From positions 310,001 to 374,000 of the forward strand of contig NZ_OBEL01000004.1 in the NCBI RefSeq assembly GCF_900215605.1: a stretch of DNA of 64,000 bases, read 5' to 3'. The stretch is from Cohaesibacter gelatinilyticus. GTDB taxonomy: Bacteria > Pseudomonadota > Alphaproteobacteria > Rhizobiales > Cohaesibacteraceae. Positions 25,514 to 33,274 of this stretch are shown here, piece by piece (position 1 is the stretch's first letter; each line of letters begins with the position of its first letter). The notes under the pieces were generated by a model. It worked only from the letters and a program-made list of their open reading frames with translations. It had not been told where the DNA came from and did no database searches. Made by a program: the position numbers and the translations under genes.

Positions 25514-26557
25514 TTGACAGACACTGTGGTACAAAACGAAGACACCATGAAACCACCATCCCGTAGTCTCACAGACCTGGCAATTCGCTATGGCTTCCTG
25601 ATGCTGCTTTTTGGGCTTGTTCTATTTTTCAGCCTGGCCGCTGACGGTTTCGCCTCGCCTTACAGTGCGGTTTTCATTTTTCAGTCAGTTGCGATCACTG
25701 GCATTCTGGCTCTTGGCGTGACGGCGACACTCGTTGTAGATGGCTTTGATTTGTCCATTGGATCTGTCGCAACGTCTGCCCTGATGCTCTCGGCCTATGT
25801 AATGGTAATCTGGGAACAAAGCGCATGGGTTGCCGTACTTGCCTGCATTATCATGGGAGCAGTGGTTGGCTTCATAAATGGTTTTCTGATCGTGAAAATG
25901 CGGGTCCCGGATCTGCTCGCTACACTGGGCATGATGTTCCTGTTGGTAGGTTTGCAACGCATCCCGACTGAAGGACGTTCCATTGCAACTGGTATGACGC
26001 TACCGGATGGCACGGTTGCCGAAGGCAAATTCTCAGCTTCATTCCTGGCTCTTGGCCGTCACCGGTTTGATCTGATCATCGACAATCTGGTGCCAGTCTC
26101 CGTGGTCTTTCTGATTGTGATTGCCATTCTGATCTGGGTCTTTCTGGAATATACCCGCCACGGTCGGGTTATGTATGCAATCGGCTCCAATGAACGCGCA
26201 GCCGGTCTCGCAGGGGCACCGGTCAATAAATACAAAATCATCGCTTACATGATTTCAGGCGTCATGGCGTCCATTGGTGGCATCTTGCTGGCCGCTCGCC
26301 TTGGGCGCGGCGATATTGCCTCAGGCAACAATTTGCTGCTCGATGCTGTGGCTGCTGCTCTCATCGGCTTCGCCGTTCTGGGGGCCGCCAAACCCAATGC
26401 TTTTGGCACTGCCATTGGTGCCTTGTTCGTCGGCATTCTCTTGCAGGGGCTCACCATGATGAATGCCCCATATTACACACAGGATTTCGTCAAAGGTGGC
26501 GTTCTCGTCGTCGCCCTTGTCTTCACGTTTGCTCTTTCAGGGCGACGTGGTCGCTAA
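25514..26557 (+). CDS. Sugar ABC transporter permease (RbsC type)
   Basis: 347 residues if the TTG at 25514 with GAGG upstream is used; an ATG at 25547 is the alternative. About eight to ten hydrophobic helices, and family motifs VDGFDLSIGSVATSALMLSA and AIGSNERAAGLAGAPV. It forms the membrane channel with the two-domain ATPase. It lies 42 bases after the ATPase gene and 42 before the binding protein gene, in one operon. Confidence 0.9.
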   Translation: MTDTVVQNEDTMKPPSRSLTDLAIRYGFLMLLFGLVLFFSLAADGFASPYSAVFIFQSVAITGILALGVTATLVVDGFDLSIGSVATSALMLSAYVMVIWEQSAWVAVLACIIMGAVVGFINGFLIVKMRVPDLLATLGMMFLLVGLQRIPTEGRSIATGMTLPDGTVAEGKFSASFLALGRHRFDLIIDNLVPVSVVFLIVIAILIWVFLEYTRHGRVMYAIGSNERAAGLAGAPVNKYKIIAYMISGVMASIGGILLAARLGRGDIASGNNLLLDAVAAALIGFAVLGAAKPNAFGTAIGALFVGILLQGLTMMNAPYYTQDFVKGGVLVVALVFTFALSGRRGR

Positions 26558-26599
26558 CTTGAATAAAAACACTGACTTGATATTTCTTGGGAGGAAACA

Positions 26600-27649
26600 A
26601 TGAAACTAACTCGTCGTATTTTTGGTGCTCTTGCAATTGGTGCCATGTCTTTCGGCGCTCTGGGCTCTGTTGCTCAGGCTGCAGATATGCCCAAGCCATT
26701 TGATAAGCCCGGTGATGTAAAAATTGCCCTCGTTCGCTATCTCTCAACTGGTGATTTCTTTCAGGCCTATCTGTCTGGCGTAGAGAAACAAGCTGCTGCT
26801 CTGGGCGTTGACCTTCGCGTGCTGGACAGCCGTCAGGATGCCGCTTTGCAGGCTGATATGGTTGATCAGGCAATTGCCCTAGGTGTGGATGGTATCATCG
26901 TTCAGCACGGCCTGACCGAAAGCATGCAAGAAGCTGTACAGCGCGCAGTGGATGCAGGCATCAAGGTGGTTGCGTTTGATGTGAATGTTAAGAATAAAGC
27001 CGTTCCACAAGTGGAACAATCTGACCGCGATCTGGCCCGTCTGGCCCTTGAACAAGCGGTAAAAGACAATGGTGAGAGCTTCAAGGCAGGATATGTCTAT
27101 GTCCCTGGAATTGCTCCGCTTGATCGCCGTGACGAGACCTGGAAAATCTTCAAAGCCAAATATAGCGGCATCAAAGAAAAAGCCATGTTCGGCACTCTCG
27201 ATAACCCGATTGCCAATTCCAATGCCAACCAGGCCCGCTCCATTTTGGCAGCCAACCCTGATATCACTGTGATGTTCGCTCCTTATGACGAATTTGCCAA
27301 GGGCGTGAAAATCGCAGTTGATGAAGCAGGCATGACCGAGCAGATCAAGATTTACTCTGCTGACGTCTCAACTTCTGACATCGCAGCCATGCGTGAGCCA
27401 GGTTCCGCTTGGGCCGCGACCGCAGCGACCAACCCTGCCGTTGTCGGTGAGGTTTCTGTTCGTTCGTTGGCAATGCTGCTGGCAGGTGAAAATCCAGGTG
27501 CCAACGTGATTGTACCGCCAACCCTGATCACCCAGAAAATGCTCAATGAGCTGGATATCAAAAATATGGAAGATCTGTCTGCAAAGCTGCCACAGTTCGC
27601 TCATGCTGATGTTGCAACTCCGGCGTGGATGCCGCTTCCAAAGCGCTAA
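26600..27649 (+). CDS. Sugar ABC transporter substrate-binding protein (RbsB type)
   Basis: 349 residues with a Sec signal peptide ending VAQA before ADMPKPFDKP. It is a periplasmic-binding-protein type 1 fold, with VKIALVRYLSTGDFFQAYL and the 'DSRQDAALQADMVDQAIALG' region typical of the ribose/LacI-like class. A strong GGGAGG precedes the ATG. It is the last gene of the importer operon and is followed by a terminator. The ligand is inferred from context as methylthioribose or 5-deoxyribose. Confidence 0.9.
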   Translation: MKLTRRIFGALAIGAMSFGALGSVAQAADMPKPFDKPGDVKIALVRYLSTGDFFQAYLSGVEKQAAALGVDLRVLDSRQDAALQADMVDQAIALGVDGIIVQHGLTESMQEAVQRAVDAGIKVVAFDVNVKNKAVPQVEQSDRDLARLALEQAVKDNGESFKAGYVYVPGIAPLDRRDETWKIFKAKYSGIKEKAMFGTLDNPIANSNANQARSILAANPDITVMFAPYDEFAKGVKIAVDEAGMTEQIKIYSADVSTSDIAAMREPGSAWAATAATNPAVVGEVSVRSLAMLLAGENPGANVIVPPTLITQKMLNELDIKNMEDLSAKLPQFAHADVATPAWMPLPKR

Positions 27650-27679
27650 GCTCCACATTCAAGTGATCAGTATAAACAA

Positions 27680-27712
27680 ATGCTGCAGTATGAAAACACT
27701 GCAGCATTTTTC
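27680..27712 (+). terminator. Terminator of the sugar importer operon
   Basis: ATGCTGCAGT (27680-27689) and ACTGCAGCAT (27698-27707) are perfect 10-bp arms with an 8-base loop followed by TTTT. Confidence 0.85.
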
Positions 27713-27794
27713 CTTATTATTTCTGGAAATAAGATTTAAGCATCACGATTTGCTTCAGCCAATAAAGCAGTATTTTGAAATTGGCATTGAGCAA

Positions 27795-30107
27795 TCATAA
27801 TCCAAGTATGAGCCTGTCTCCCTTGGCTCTGGAACAACAGGTCATCATGCGATCACCAGCCGCTCGTTCGGCTTTGGATAGCACCCGATCACGATGATCT
27901 ATCTCGCCTTCCAGAACTGAGGCCTCACAGGTGCCACATAATCCCTCTCCGCAATCGACACTGATATCGACGCCAACCGAACGAAGTGCGTTATAAACCG
28001 TCTCATCTGCCGCAACTTGAATGGTCAGATCAGTGTCGGACAGCACCAGTTCGAAGGATTTCTCATTTGACGGATCAAGTCCGGAAGAGCCGGAAGAAAA
28101 ATATTCGAAATGCAGCGTGCCTTCCGGCCAAGCCTCGGCCATTTCTTCCAATTGAACCAGCATCCGATCCGGGCCGCAGGTATAGATCTGATGGCCAGAC
28201 GACAAATCCGCAAAGTGCCTTGCGAGGTCCAGCCTTGTCTTCTCATTCGAAATATGAAGTGACAATGCCTCCCCGTGATCATGCATGACACGATCCAGCA
28301 AGGCCAGATTTTCCCGACTGTGACCGCAATAATGAAGCTCATAGGATTTTCCAAGTGTCTTCAGTCGATCTGCCATGGCCAAAATCGGTGTGATGCCAAT
28401 CCCGCCGGCAACAAGCTGATAATGCTCCGCCGTCTCATCCAGCTTGAAATGATTGCGAGGACCGGCAATCCGCACATCATCACCAACGGCAAGCGTCTCA
28501 TGAAAATGCTTTGAACCGCCTCGCCCGTCTTCTTCCAACGAGATGGCAATCACATAGCTTTCAGTATTCAGTTGATTGCCGCAGAGCGAATATTTGCGGC
28601 GAATATCACCTGAGACCAGATCCACATGGCTCCCCGGTGTCCATTTTGGTAAGGTTTTGCCCCGTGGATCAGCCAGAACAAAGCCTTTCACATTCGGGGC
28701 AAGCTGGAGGATATCCTGCACGACCACCCGGCGCAGAATATCATCCTTGATCGGGGCACCAATCTTGAACGAGATGGATTGCTCAAGAATGGAAGGATCA
28801 TGCTTTTCCGGATTTTGCGCCGGATCCCATTCCACGAACAATTTGTCAGGCCCTCGGAAGGATGTATTGGGAAGATTTTCAAAACTTTGCCCGGGTAACA
28901 AACGCAAGTGAGGCAAGCGGCGGGTAAATTCTTCCAGAAAGATCCGCATTTCCATGCGGCCGATATTCTTGCCCATACATTGATGGGCCCCATAGCCAAA
29001 GGTCATATGGTCGACGGCATTGTCGCGATAGATATCGATCTCGTCCGGATTCTCCCAATAGCGATCATCCTTGTTGGCGCTGGCCTGCACGATCAGCAGC
29101 TTTCCGCCTTTAGGAATTCCGACGCCATTGATCTCGGTATCATCGGTGGTGATCCGGCGCCAGGCAACGATGGACCCTGCCACACGCAGGCATTCTTCGA
29201 CCGCGCTCGGGATCAGGCTTGGATTTTCACACAATTCATCCCAGGCATCACGATTGTTCAGCAAGGTCCAGAGTGCATTGGCGGACGCATTGGAAGTTGT
29301 TTCGTGAGCGGCTGCCAAGATCGCCATCATCATGGACCGCATATAGCTCTCGGTCACGATGTCAGGATGCTTGAAATGCTGACGCACGGTTTCATACATC
29401 CAGCCCTCCCCATCCGGGTTGGCAATCATGTCATCCAGAATGTCATTGGCAGTTTTCCAGAAACGGCCGACTTTTTCCGTGATCTTCAACTGCTCCTCGG
29501 GCGTGGGTCTCCCCCAGGTATTGAGGGTATGGGCTACCGCAAACTGACGCAACTGCTCGGCGCCTTCATCAGGAACGCCAAGAAAATGCAGTGCAATGGT
29601 GAGCGGGATCTCATAGAAGAATTCACTGATCAGCTCCGCCTCTCCGCGCTCAATGAAGCGGTCCATATATTGGCGGGCGAGCTTGCGCACTGCCGGTTCA
29701 TGCTTGGCCAGATTTTCCGGCAGGAAATCGTCGAGCAGCAGACGGCGACGTGCCATATGATCCGGCTCATCTTCATTCACCATCGTGCGGCGCATGTCGA
29801 AGCCATATTTCTTCAAGATATCCATGGCTTCAGGCGGCGCAGGCGTGATCTTCTCCAGGGCAATGGCAGGCGAGAAGAGAATGTTGTCGCGAAAGACCGC
29901 CTTCACATCTTCATATCGTGTCACCACCCAATAGCCGATTTCGGGGCTGTAAAAAACCGGCTCATTTTCCCGCGCCCAACGCAGTGCATCCCCGGGGTCA
30001 ACCTGATACGGGCCTTCGAACGGATTGAAGGCAGCAGCTTGGGAGGAAATGGGACATCCTGTCGGGGAATTTCCATGATCTTTGACCGGACAGCGCTGGT
30101 TTTCCAT
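27795..30107 (-). CDS. Self-sufficient cytochrome P450 with fused reductase (CYP116B type)
   Basis: 770 residues in three parts. Residues about 20-425 are a P450, with I-helix AAHETT (266-271), ExxR near 305 and heme ligand C377 in FGYGAHQCMG. Residues about 455-680 are an FMN/NAD(P)H phthalate-dioxygenase-reductase-like module, with the RKYSLCGN flavin motif and VAGGIGITPILAM nicotinamide motif. Residues about 685-770 are a plant-type [2Fe-2S] ferredoxin with C719, C724, C727 and C757. Such class VII enzymes need only NAD(P)H and O2 and hydroxylate aromatics, thiocarbamates or terpenes. It is divergent from an IclR regulator. The substrate is unknown. Confidence 0.93.
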   Translation of the reverse strand: MENQRCPVKDHGNSPTGCPISSQAAAFNPFEGPYQVDPGDALRWARENEPVFYSPEIGYWVVTRYEDVKAVFRDNILFSPAIALEKITPAPPEAMDILKKYGFDMRRTMVNEDEPDHMARRRLLLDDFLPENLAKHEPAVRKLARQYMDRFIERGEAELISEFFYEIPLTIALHFLGVPDEGAEQLRQFAVAHTLNTWGRPTPEEQLKITEKVGRFWKTANDILDDMIANPDGEGWMYETVRQHFKHPDIVTESYMRSMMMAILAAAHETTSNASANALWTLLNNRDAWDELCENPSLIPSAVEECLRVAGSIVAWRRITTDDTEINGVGIPKGGKLLIVQASANKDDRYWENPDEIDIYRDNAVDHMTFGYGAHQCMGKNIGRMEMRIFLEEFTRRLPHLRLLPGQSFENLPNTSFRGPDKLFVEWDPAQNPEKHDPSILEQSISFKIGAPIKDDILRRVVVQDILQLAPNVKGFVLADPRGKTLPKWTPGSHVDLVSGDIRRKYSLCGNQLNTESYVIAISLEEDGRGGSKHFHETLAVGDDVRIAGPRNHFKLDETAEHYQLVAGGIGITPILAMADRLKTLGKSYELHYCGHSRENLALLDRVMHDHGEALSLHISNEKTRLDLARHFADLSSGHQIYTCGPDRMLVQLEEMAEAWPEGTLHFEYFSSGSSGLDPSNEKSFELVLSDTDLTIQVAADETVYNALRSVGVDISVDCGEGLCGTCEASVLEGEIDHRDRVLSKAERAAGDRMMTCCSRAKGDRLILGL

Positions 30108-30220
30108 TTTTCATCACTTCCAATATTTACTTTTATCGCACATCTATATACTTATAATGAAAAACTATTCAAAGCCGCCTGTCAATATTCAGCGCGGACG
30201 ATCTATACATGGAGAAAGCT

Positions 30221-30898
30221 ATGGCGATGCTTCAAACACTGGATCGCGGCCTCAAGGCGCTGTTCTTCATTGCAAATTCCGAGAATGGAAAAAGTGTTGC
30301 AGAGCTGGCCAACGAGCTGGAAATCGACCGGGCTGTTGCCTATCGCATTGCCAATACGCTGGAGCATAACGGTCTTGTTTCCCGAAAAATGGGGGGGCGC
30401 CTGTTTCTCGGTGCCTCTATTGTCGGTCTCGAAAGCAGTTTCGAGCCTCAGTTAAGGCAATTGGTTCGGCCTTTGCTGAAAGAACTGGCTCAGAAAACCA
30501 ATGCCACTGCTTTCATGACCATCGCGCAGGATGAGGAAGGCGTTGCCATATCTGTTTGCGAGCCGGATACCGCACTTCTGCGCGTTGGCTATAAAGTCGG
30601 CAGCCGCCATCCCATTAATATGGGCGCGGCCGGGATTGCCATTCTTGCAGCACGGCCAGAGACAGCCGCTGATAGACCAGAGATTTGTGAAGCAAGAAAA
30701 GCCGGTTACAGCATCACACGTGGCGCTCTCCAGAAAGGGGCAGTGGGTGTTGCTCGTGCCCTGTCTCGGATAGAGCGAAATACCGGCCCTTTTGAGGCCA
30801 GTATTGGTGTTGTCGCCATGGAAGATCTTGATATCGATAACGCTGTTTCGTCTGTGCTCAACTGCGTGCAAAAAACTGATCACTTGCTATCCAACTAA
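30221..30898 (+). CDS. IclR-family transcriptional regulator
   Basis: 225 residues from ATG 30221, preceded by GGAGA; an ATG four codons earlier is possible. The N-terminal IclR winged helix (LDRGLKALFFIANSENGKSV, VAELANELEIDRAVAYRIAN) is followed by the effector domain. IclR proteins commonly control aromatic or xenobiotic catabolism. Divergence from the P450 gene suggests that gene as its target. Confidence 0.85.
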   Translation: MAMLQTLDRGLKALFFIANSENGKSVAELANELEIDRAVAYRIANTLEHNGLVSRKMGGRLFLGASIVGLESSFEPQLRQLVRPLLKELAQKTNATAFMTIAQDEEGVAISVCEPDTALLRVGYKVGSRHPINMGAAGIAILAARPETAADRPEICEARKAGYSITRGALQKGAVGVARALSRIERNTGPFEASIGVVAMEDLDIDNAVSSVLNCVQKTDHLLSN

Positions 30899-30913
30899 TC
30901 CGCCTCTTGAAAA

Positions 30914-31552
30914 TCATTCCGTTGGCTTTTTCGTTTTGAATACGGACCGATCATCAAAGAATCTACAGGCCTTTGATGTCGCTGGTCTGGCCTTCACCGC
31001 CTTCCACCAACGAGCAACATTGGGAGCATCCTCAAGGGATAGGCCCAGATGTCCATAATCATTGATCCATGGGAAAAGCGCGATGTCAGCAATGCTATAA
31101 TCATCGCCGTAAAGATAATTCCGGCCCTCCAGCTCATCATTCAGATAGGCAATCGACTTGTGCGCAATAGCCTTATATTGGGCCAACGCATCCGGATTGG
31201 GCTTCTTTGCAATTGCCGACCAATATTCTACCTGCCCGAAATAGGGGCTCTGAGATGACGCCTGATAAAAGAGCCAGAAATTGATCTGCGCTGCATCATC
31301 TGCAGACTGGCCCAGACCCCACTCAGCTTTCTGAGCAAGATAGAGCAAGATGGCATTGGATTCTGCCAGAACAAGATCTCCGTCCACAATCACGGGAACC
31401 TTGCCGACCGGGTTCAAGGCGCGAAATTCCGGACTATGCTGCTCCCCTTGCCTGATATTGAGGGGAATGAACTCATGCTCGAGCCCGGTTTCCAGCAAAA
31501 CCATCAAAACTTTCAGCGAATTGATGGTGTTATAGGCATAAAGCTTGATCAT
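30914..31552 (-). CDS. Glutathione S-transferase
   Basis: 212 residues. The N-terminal thioredoxin fold has NPVGKVPVIVDGDLVLAES, where the cis-Pro and the ES glutathione-binding pair are typical, and the C-terminal helical domain has YSIADIALFPWI. It resembles the Nu/YfcG-like and YghU groups. It is convergent with the IclR gene. A detoxifying or thiol-transfer role next to the P450 is possible but not shown. Confidence 0.88.
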   Translation of the reverse strand: MIKLYAYNTINSLKVLMVLLETGLEHEFIPLNIRQGEQHSPEFRALNPVGKVPVIVDGDLVLAESNAILLYLAQKAEWGLGQSADDAAQINFWLFYQASSQSPYFGQVEYWSAIAKKPNPDALAQYKAIAHKSIAYLNDELEGRNYLYGDDYSIADIALFPWINDYGHLGLSLEDAPNVARWWKAVKARPATSKACRFFDDRSVFKTKKPTE

Positions 31553-31861
31553 TGATTATGGAGCTTCCTTTTCATTCATCCCACAGACGCTAACTCTTTA
31601 CTGATGCGAATCTTTTACGTTGGATTGTGAAGCCAATCCAACGAGACACGCACTAGGCGACCCCTGCCCCAGTTTGCTGATGCCCCAGATTGGTTCTCAT
31701 GAGCGCCATCAGCATCGGCCCGACCGAGAAGTCATGATCCAGAGCCTTTTCCTATGCACCTGACTTCCTATAAGCACGGTAAGAAAGAGTTTGTCCATCA
31801 ATGGGTTTCGCTGATATAGATTGATTAGATATCATAGTGCCAACGGGTTTTAGTGAATTCA
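31553..31861. other. Intergenic region between GST and DUF1612 genes
   Basis: 309 bases without a convincing gene. It contains the inverted repeat CGTTGGATT/AATCCAACG (31618-31643), an 8-base-loop hairpin of unknown role. Promoters for the two divergent genes must lie here, but no clear -35/-10 pair stands out. Confidence 0.4.
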
Positions 31862-32959
31862 ATGGTTTATCCTTTTCTTTCTCATGCGATCAAGCTGGAT
31901 TTTGAGCGCCTTATTGGGCCGGTTGAGAAATGCGGTCGAGCGTTGAGCCGTCTGGATGAGCGATTGAGACGATCTCCGGATCTGGCAGAGGGCTTTCGCA
32001 TTCGCAGCCATTTCTGGGAAGCTCACGCAACCAGCTGGCTGGAAGGTGAGCTGGTGCCTATGGAAGATCTGGTTCTGCATGAAGCCAAAACGGATGTGCG
32101 TCTGCCTACGCAAGAATTGGGGCGTGCGCATCATTTTCTACAATTGAGAAAGCGTGTGGATCGTCACGAGCAGGGTTGGTGTCTGGAAACAGCCTCGCTC
32201 ATGAAATTGGCGGGCCATGGGAATGATGAAATTGACAGCAAACCATCACGATATGAAACCGTGGATCCAGAACATGATGACCATGAAACCTGGGCGGCAT
32301 TGTTTGCGGATCTTGATGAGGTTTCAAAGCGCACTGATGCGCTTATATCTGGAAATATTGCTGAGTTTGATACAGGTGCCAAAATCCAAATGAGTGCTCA
32401 GGAACAATCCCGGCACAATGCGTTGGATCAGTGGTGTCAACTTCAAGGAATGGTTGCGCATTATCCGCCACAACTGGCAGCAGCCATATTGCTTGATGCC
32501 TGGTTGTCTCTTATCCCAATTGAAAATCAGGCCCGGCTCGGGCGATTGATGGCAGCAGATTATTTGCGCACCGAGATATGCCCAAATTATTTGCCGCTCG
32601 TAGCCTATGGGCTCTATCGATCTTCTTTCCGCTGGCGGCGGACTGACCCACTGCATACACGATTGGTCATGTTGCTTGCGGGGTTCGAAAAAGGTGCCGA
32701 ACAAGGTATGGAACAGCTTAATCGTCTGGCCATGGCACAGGACCACATGGCCCGCGCATGCGCAGGTCGACGCAAGAATTCTCGCCTTCCGGATTTTGCG
32801 GCCCTTTTCATTGCCAATCCTTATGTTTCAATTCCTATGGCGCGTAAGAAATTAGATGTCACAGCCGCAGCAATTGATCGCATGATAGAGCAAATGGGAC
32901 CGGCCATGCCGCGAGAGCTCACCGGACGCGGTCGATACAGGGCTTGGGGGATTGTGTAG
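31862..32959 (+). CDS. RHE_PE00001/DUF1612-family protein with helix-turn-helix
   Basis: 365 residues from ATG 31862 (a GTG three codons earlier is possible; neither has a strong ribosome site). It resembles the plasmid-associated rhizobial RHE_PE00001 family, with 'RSHFWEAHATSWLEGELVPMEDLVLHEAKTDVRLPTQELGRAHHFL' as the conserved N-terminal block and a C-terminal HTH-like end (ARKKLDVTAAAIDRMIEQMG). The function is unknown. Relatives are usually found on plasmids and near replication or conjugation functions, which agrees with the repABC genes at the right edge. Confidence 0.65.
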   Translation: MVYPFLSHAIKLDFERLIGPVEKCGRALSRLDERLRRSPDLAEGFRIRSHFWEAHATSWLEGELVPMEDLVLHEAKTDVRLPTQELGRAHHFLQLRKRVDRHEQGWCLETASLMKLAGHGNDEIDSKPSRYETVDPEHDDHETWAALFADLDEVSKRTDALISGNIAEFDTGAKIQMSAQEQSRHNALDQWCQLQGMVAHYPPQLAAAILLDAWLSLIPIENQARLGRLMAADYLRTEICPNYLPLVAYGLYRSSFRWRRTDPLHTRLVMLLAGFEKGAEQGMEQLNRLAMAQDHMARACAGRRKNSRLPDFAALFIANPYVSIPMARKKLDVTAAAIDRMIEQMGPAMPRELTGRGRYRAWGIV

Positions 32960-33274
32960 TCGCGTAGAATTACCAGTCAATTTGGTGCGATCAGCTCGAT
33001 TTTGTATAGGTCTGGTTCTTTCCCTGCATATGCGGTGCTTGCAAAAAACTCATATGTTGAAGTGAAAATTTCAATATCCATTCTTTGTTTTATTGGATAA
33101 ATTGCCAAAAATGACCTTCTGTTGGTGAAGGAAAAATCATGCCACCTATGGTGCGGATCGGCTTATTCTTTGTGGTGTTGTTCCATCTGTGTATTACGCA
33201 CAGTTTGAAGACAAGCAGAATAGGCAGGGCACCACTTGTGTTTTTGGCGCAGATTTGTTGAATGAGGAAATGTG
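32960..33274. other. Intergenic region upstream of the E1 fusion gene
   Basis: 315 bases; no gene, strong palindrome or repeat recognised. Only a short CCTTC/GAAGG hairpin near 33114-33130 was seen. It must hold the promoter of the E1 gene. Confidence 0.4.

Noticed and set aside
28908-30455. 515-codon open frame on the plus strand over the P450 gene
   Set aside because: Antisense to the P450 with complete motifs; the reading is His/Gly/Ile-rich and runs into the IclR gene in another frame.
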